Assembly (NCBI GenBank): GCA_000320545.1
Contig: ADNK01000455.1
Span: 1-49,962 of the forward strand
Reading direction: 5' to 3'
DNA from: Bigelowiella natans CCMP2755
Lineage: Eukaryota > Cercozoa > Chlorarachniophyceae
DNA length: 49,962 bases
This document shows, piece by piece, positions 47,164 to 49,962 of this stretch. The position numbers and the translations under genes are program-made. Below the pieces are notes generated by a model. The model searched no databases and was not told the origin of the DNA. It saw nothing but the letters and a program-made list of their open reading frames with translations. Each line of letters opens with the position of its first letter. The first letter of the stretch is position 1.

Positions 47164-48382
47164 TGTATACACACACGCATACGCGCATGATTTTGTGAGT
47201 GGTTGCATAATAACCGATGGCGTTGCTGTGAAAGGAAAATGGGTTAAACAGAGACCAACCGATGCGACGCTCGAGATACTATCAAAGTGAGGATGATGGT
47301 GATGGTGATGGTGATGTTCCATGCACATGTAATTACGCCAAGTGCGCGCCCTTGTGTTCTCTCTCATTCGAGAGTGTGTGAAGAACAATACCTCACTTCA
47401 ACTTCTCTCTCTTTGTCCGACCCCCTCCCCCCCTCCTAACCCTCGCTCTCTCCCTCCGTCTGTCTTCATGTTTGTTTGTATGCGTGTAGAGCTAGCATTC
47501 CAAGCGGGCTGATATACAATGTGAGTGCCCCCCACTATTGACTACATGAATAGATATATAGGAATACTTACATTGTAATGTTGGAATTCGATATCGATGT
47601 CGATGTTAATGGTGATAACGACGACGAGGAGGAGGAGGAGGAGGATGTAGATAATCATCGATGCACAATTCTTTTTATGTATTGTAAAGGTAGAGGACAT
47701 GATGAACGATCCGCACTACATAGCGAGGAATCAATTCGAACAAGTAAGTGAGCAACTTTCTTCCACACTCAACCGCGTTTCTTTCTCTGCAGCAGCAAAA
47801 AGTCGCCACGATATTCTCCAGTGCGCACATAGTTTCCTGTGCGTGCTGCATGGCTTTGCGCCGTGGCTCGAAATGGAAAATGCAGGGAACAGGACTGTCG
47901 TGATGTGATACACTGATCCTTCGTACCGTACATGTATTAGTGCGTTTTGCATTCATTTGTTTGATTTTTATTTTCATTTCCTACAGGTGGAAATTGGTGA
48001 GTTAGACCGCAAGCTGAAGATACCGGCGATATCCCCTGTTCTCTCTCGGAACCCAGGCACAACGCGGCATCCAGGGCGATCGAAGGTGCTCTTCCACCAT
48101 TCGAGATTATTATTCCAGTGAGAATGCCGATGAGTACTCCTTCCTCCGTGTGGCGGTGGGCGGGGCGAGAGCGCAATCGGTGTTTGTTAGTGCCGTGACC
48201 ACACCAAACACAACATGTTGCCGTGCAAATCGCAGACTGAAGTTTACTTAAATCTACGAATGATGATTTGTGCTTGCATGGTCGCGTACTGCCGGCAGCC
48301 TGGAGAGGATACGGTGGATATCCTGGAGGATTGGCTCCGCAAGGACACACGGTTGAAATGTAGTAGTTCTATGAATCACTAA
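42486..48382 (+). CDS. mitochondrial class III (CaiB/BaiF) CoA-transferase
   Basis: Twenty-three exons, 463 residues. Exons: 42486-42590, 42814-42870, 43098-43157, 43263-43317, 43507-43546, 43813-43861, 44057-44113, 44324-44405, 44627-44684, 44930-44981, 45107-45130, 45271-45346, 45543-45652, 45771-45819, 46098-46137, 46311-46386, 46536-46558, 46809-46867, 47235-47286, 47490-47520, 47690-47743, 47987-48085, 48299-48382. The first exon is an Arg-rich mitochondrial presequence (MHRVVAAPFRFRPLRRLL). Family marks: GPLDGIRVLELGQ, LIAGPWAGTVLAYFGADVVK, VEPPRGDPIRGW, DVLIENFKPGKME, TRISGYGQTGPYS, the catalytic Asp in LSMGDTMAALQ, QVVDVAIYESVFNLLE, VEDMMNDPHYIARNQF. The family moves CoA between carboxylic acids by a covalent Asp intermediate; human SUGCT, a close type, uses succinyl-CoA and glutarate. 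The true substrate is not known. The join 45346/45543 is the only weak one. Confidence 0.9.
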
Positions 48383-48454
48383 CCCGAGCTATGTATGTGG
48401 GTTGAGTTCTCGATGCTCGTGTGAATTGGCAATCATCTGCATTCTTCTTCTTCA

Positions 48455-48486
<32 letters not shown>

Positions 48487-48490
48487 GTAT
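42620..48490. repeat. microsatellites in CoA-transferase introns and 3' flank
   Basis: Main tracts: (GT)n 42620-42713, the longest in the window; (AC)n 43439-43464; GC/GT 44160-44200; (ATG)n 44722-44750; (CT)n 44864-44904; (TA)n 45233-45264; (GGA)n 45397-45422; ATC/ACC 45447-45598; (TAG)n 45820-45850; (GGT)n 45903-45935; (ACT)n 46137-46171; (CTC)n 46233-46258; G run 46607-46622; (GAT)n 46657-46724; (TA)n 47076-47106; (AC)n 47129-47161; (ACT)n 48457-48486. Nearly every intron of this gene carries at least one. Confidence 0.9.
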
Positions 48491-49519
48491 TTTCACATGT
48501 AGGTCTATCGATGCATTACTGGAAGCAGGCTCTGTGATGAAGCGATAGTATCATCATAGGACAATGGGCTAGCTATGGTCGGTTCATCGCCTTGCATGAT
48601 GAATGCAGCAATTGCGAATATTTTCGAAGGGTATTGTGTCAGTAATACACTGCATCGTGTGCGTTCTGTTCGGCTACCTATCCGAAGTAGCACATGCTAG
48701 CATGCCATGCAAATAAATTGACATGCGTGGTCGGCCTTCCGCGATCGAGCGCGCGCATTAAGACTGCTAGACGAACTTAATTGTGATGTGATCTAGATGA
48801 TACTAGGATGGTGCGTGCGCTAGCATAGCAGATAGGAATGATTTCATAATGACACTCGATCTGCTGAACTTCGATCTGCCATGACAAAGCGCAGCCATAA
48901 TGTCAAGTGCTACACCTTATTAGGTACGGTGCACTTCAAGGAAATAGCTACTTATCTAGTAATCATGCATGTGATGCATGGCTTTGCAAGCATAGCTACA
49001 CTAAGATGATAATCGCGAAAAGTTTAAAACAATGGATGTATCTCATATGCATCACAGACAACGCACAATGTAATGTAAAATTACAAGATGTCTATCATGC
49101 ATGTGCCCCCACGGATCGCCTCGCTTTCTAGCTTTGCACACTTGTGCAATCATGCTAGCATGCCCAGCTTTGCAAAGCTACATTCTAGACATTAGGATGA
49201 CAATTGACTTTTTTTTAAGCATTTGGTCATTCCAGCATCCTTGTTGCAATCATGGCGCGAGCATTGCGCACGTCATTGAAGACATGTCGTCACATGTTCC
49301 GCGCGCAATATCTAGATATGCGAAGCTGTCGTTCGTGGCTGTACAGCAGATTCCATGTTTACTACTGCACACGAGACAGTTCAATATTAAGATTCTGTTA
49401 GGGATGCTGGATGGACATCACTTATTGTTAGATTTTATACGTGACTGTCATCATCATCATCAGCAGCAGCATCGAATCATCATGAATTCTATCTTAGTTC
49501 ATCATGTCCTCCGGAAACC
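48383..49519. other. gene-end island H between convergent stops
   Basis: Between stops at 48382 (+) and 49520 (-). About 48660-49200 is the island, with two copies of CATGCTAGCATG (48693-48704 and 49151-49162) and many TGCATG and GCGCGC words. (CAT)n and GCA repeats near 49449-49472. No coding sequence is supported although long open frames exist. Confidence 0.6.
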
Positions 49520-49731
49520 TCACTTCCCACCTGCCTCCAGGTTGCTCGATTTGTACTGAATAACCTGTGGTGAACACGCATACTCATGCATGCACGTATG
49601 CGCGTCGAAGATTCTGTTCAGGGAAGCGTTGGTTGCTCCACGCTCATTCACACATGATTGCATTGCTGTAAGTGAGCAAATACCTTCTCACGCAAAGTGC
49701 TGACGATGAAGAACGCGCCGCATAGCCGCGT
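49520..49731 (-). CDS. 3' end of a gene entering from the right
   Basis: Two minus-strand exons join in phase: 49731 to 49692 (TRLCGAFFIVSTL) and 49665 to 49520, which ends IQYKSSNLEAGGK before TGA. The second exon contains ERGATNASLNRIF and several Cys. The 146 nt of the last exon equal 2 plus exactly 48 codons. No family recognised; the rest lies outside the window. It faces the CoA-transferase gene tail to tail. Confidence 0.5.
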
Positions 49732-49815
49732 CTGTGGAAATTATGTAGATTGTCATTATCATCATCATCATCATCATCACCACCACTAGAGTTGGGAGGA
49801 CGGAAAGAGAGGAGA

Positions 49816-49857
<42 letters not shown>

Positions 49858-49922
49858 CGGGGGGGGGGGGAGAGAATTTGAAGAAGGGATCAGCCAAACA
49901 ACAGCAAGAACACACCAACGAA

Positions 49923-49962
<40 letters not shown>
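49732..49962. repeat. microsatellite cluster at the right edge
   Basis: (CAT)n at about 49757-49780, (GA)n at about 49817-49852, a G run at about 49859-49870 and (AC)n at about 49929-49960. Probably an intron of the gene entering from the right. Confidence 0.8.

Noticed and set aside
6451-49519. CRISPR arrays, tRNA or rRNA genes
   Set aside because: No regularly spaced identical repeats and no tRNA-like cloverleaf or rRNA core sequence was noticed. The palindromic islands have no fixed spacing and no spacers.
49101-49559. 152-codon plus-strand frame at the right end
   Set aside because: Begins in island H, contains the 12-bp palindrome and His/Gln repeats, and overlaps a better-supported exon on the other strand.

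Overview
This is a nuclear genome window from a photosynthetic eukaryotic microbe. The evidence is dense GT-AG introns, exons as short as 15-24 nt that keep phase across long chains, a mitochondrial presequence, a peroxisomal SKL tail, and S1-domain and SecE-like proteins whose leaders look like signal peptide plus transit peptide. Such bipartite leaders fit an alga with a complex (secondary) plastid. The S1 leader lacks the Phe that stramenopile and cryptophyte plastid leaders carry after the cleavage site, so a chlorarachniophyte-like host is possible. The taxon is inference. Gene models below were spliced by eye, requiring GT..AG borders and phase agreement; those called strong close exactly in frame.

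Layout. 1-6.4 kb is dense in microsatellites and holds pieces of two minus-strand genes, one with a signal peptide. 7.6-11.2 kb (-) is an EF-hand/coiled-coil membrane protein; 11.4-16.4 kb (+) is a multi-TM protein with RGS sequences, like plant RGS1; 17.6 to at least 18.65 kb (-) has a DNAJC11-type C-terminal domain; 19.4-20.9 (+) and 21.6-23.4 kb (-) are two related membrane proteins tail to tail; 24.2 to at least 26.1 kb (-) is malonyl-CoA decarboxylase; 27.4-28.3 kb (+) is an acidic coiled-coil protein; 29.1-31.2 kb (-) is a three-S1-domain protein with a plastid-type leader; 31.8-33.3 kb (+) is a HERP-like ER ubiquitin-domain protein; 34.3-38.0 kb (-) is a U2AF65 homologue rebuilt from 17 exons and lacking RRM2; 38.6-39.7 kb (+) is a small SecE-like membrane protein; 40.6-42.2 kb (-) is an intronless M20-type peptidase; 42.5-48.4 kb (+) is a mitochondrial class III CoA-transferase of 23 exons; from 49.5 kb (-) a further gene enters from the right.

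Architecture. From 7.6 kb on, genes mostly alternate in direction, so starts are paired head to head (short shared promoter regions) and stops are paired tail to tail. Every tail-to-tail gap carries a 0.4-1 kb stretch of unusual sequence built from CTAG, TGCA, CATG and GCGC words. The perfect 12-bp palindrome CATGCTAGCATG occurs seven times in such stretches, and I saw it in no gene. This gene-end island is the most novel pattern in the window. A second pattern is compartmental: 6.4-34 kb is almost free of microsatellites, while both flanks are full of them, mainly inside introns.

Functional links are modest. The decarboxylase and the CoA-transferase both act on dicarboxyl-CoA or acyl-CoA esters, in peroxisome and mitochondrion respectively. 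The S1 and SecE-like proteins would serve plastid translation and thylakoid insertion. The HERP-like protein belongs to ER quality control.
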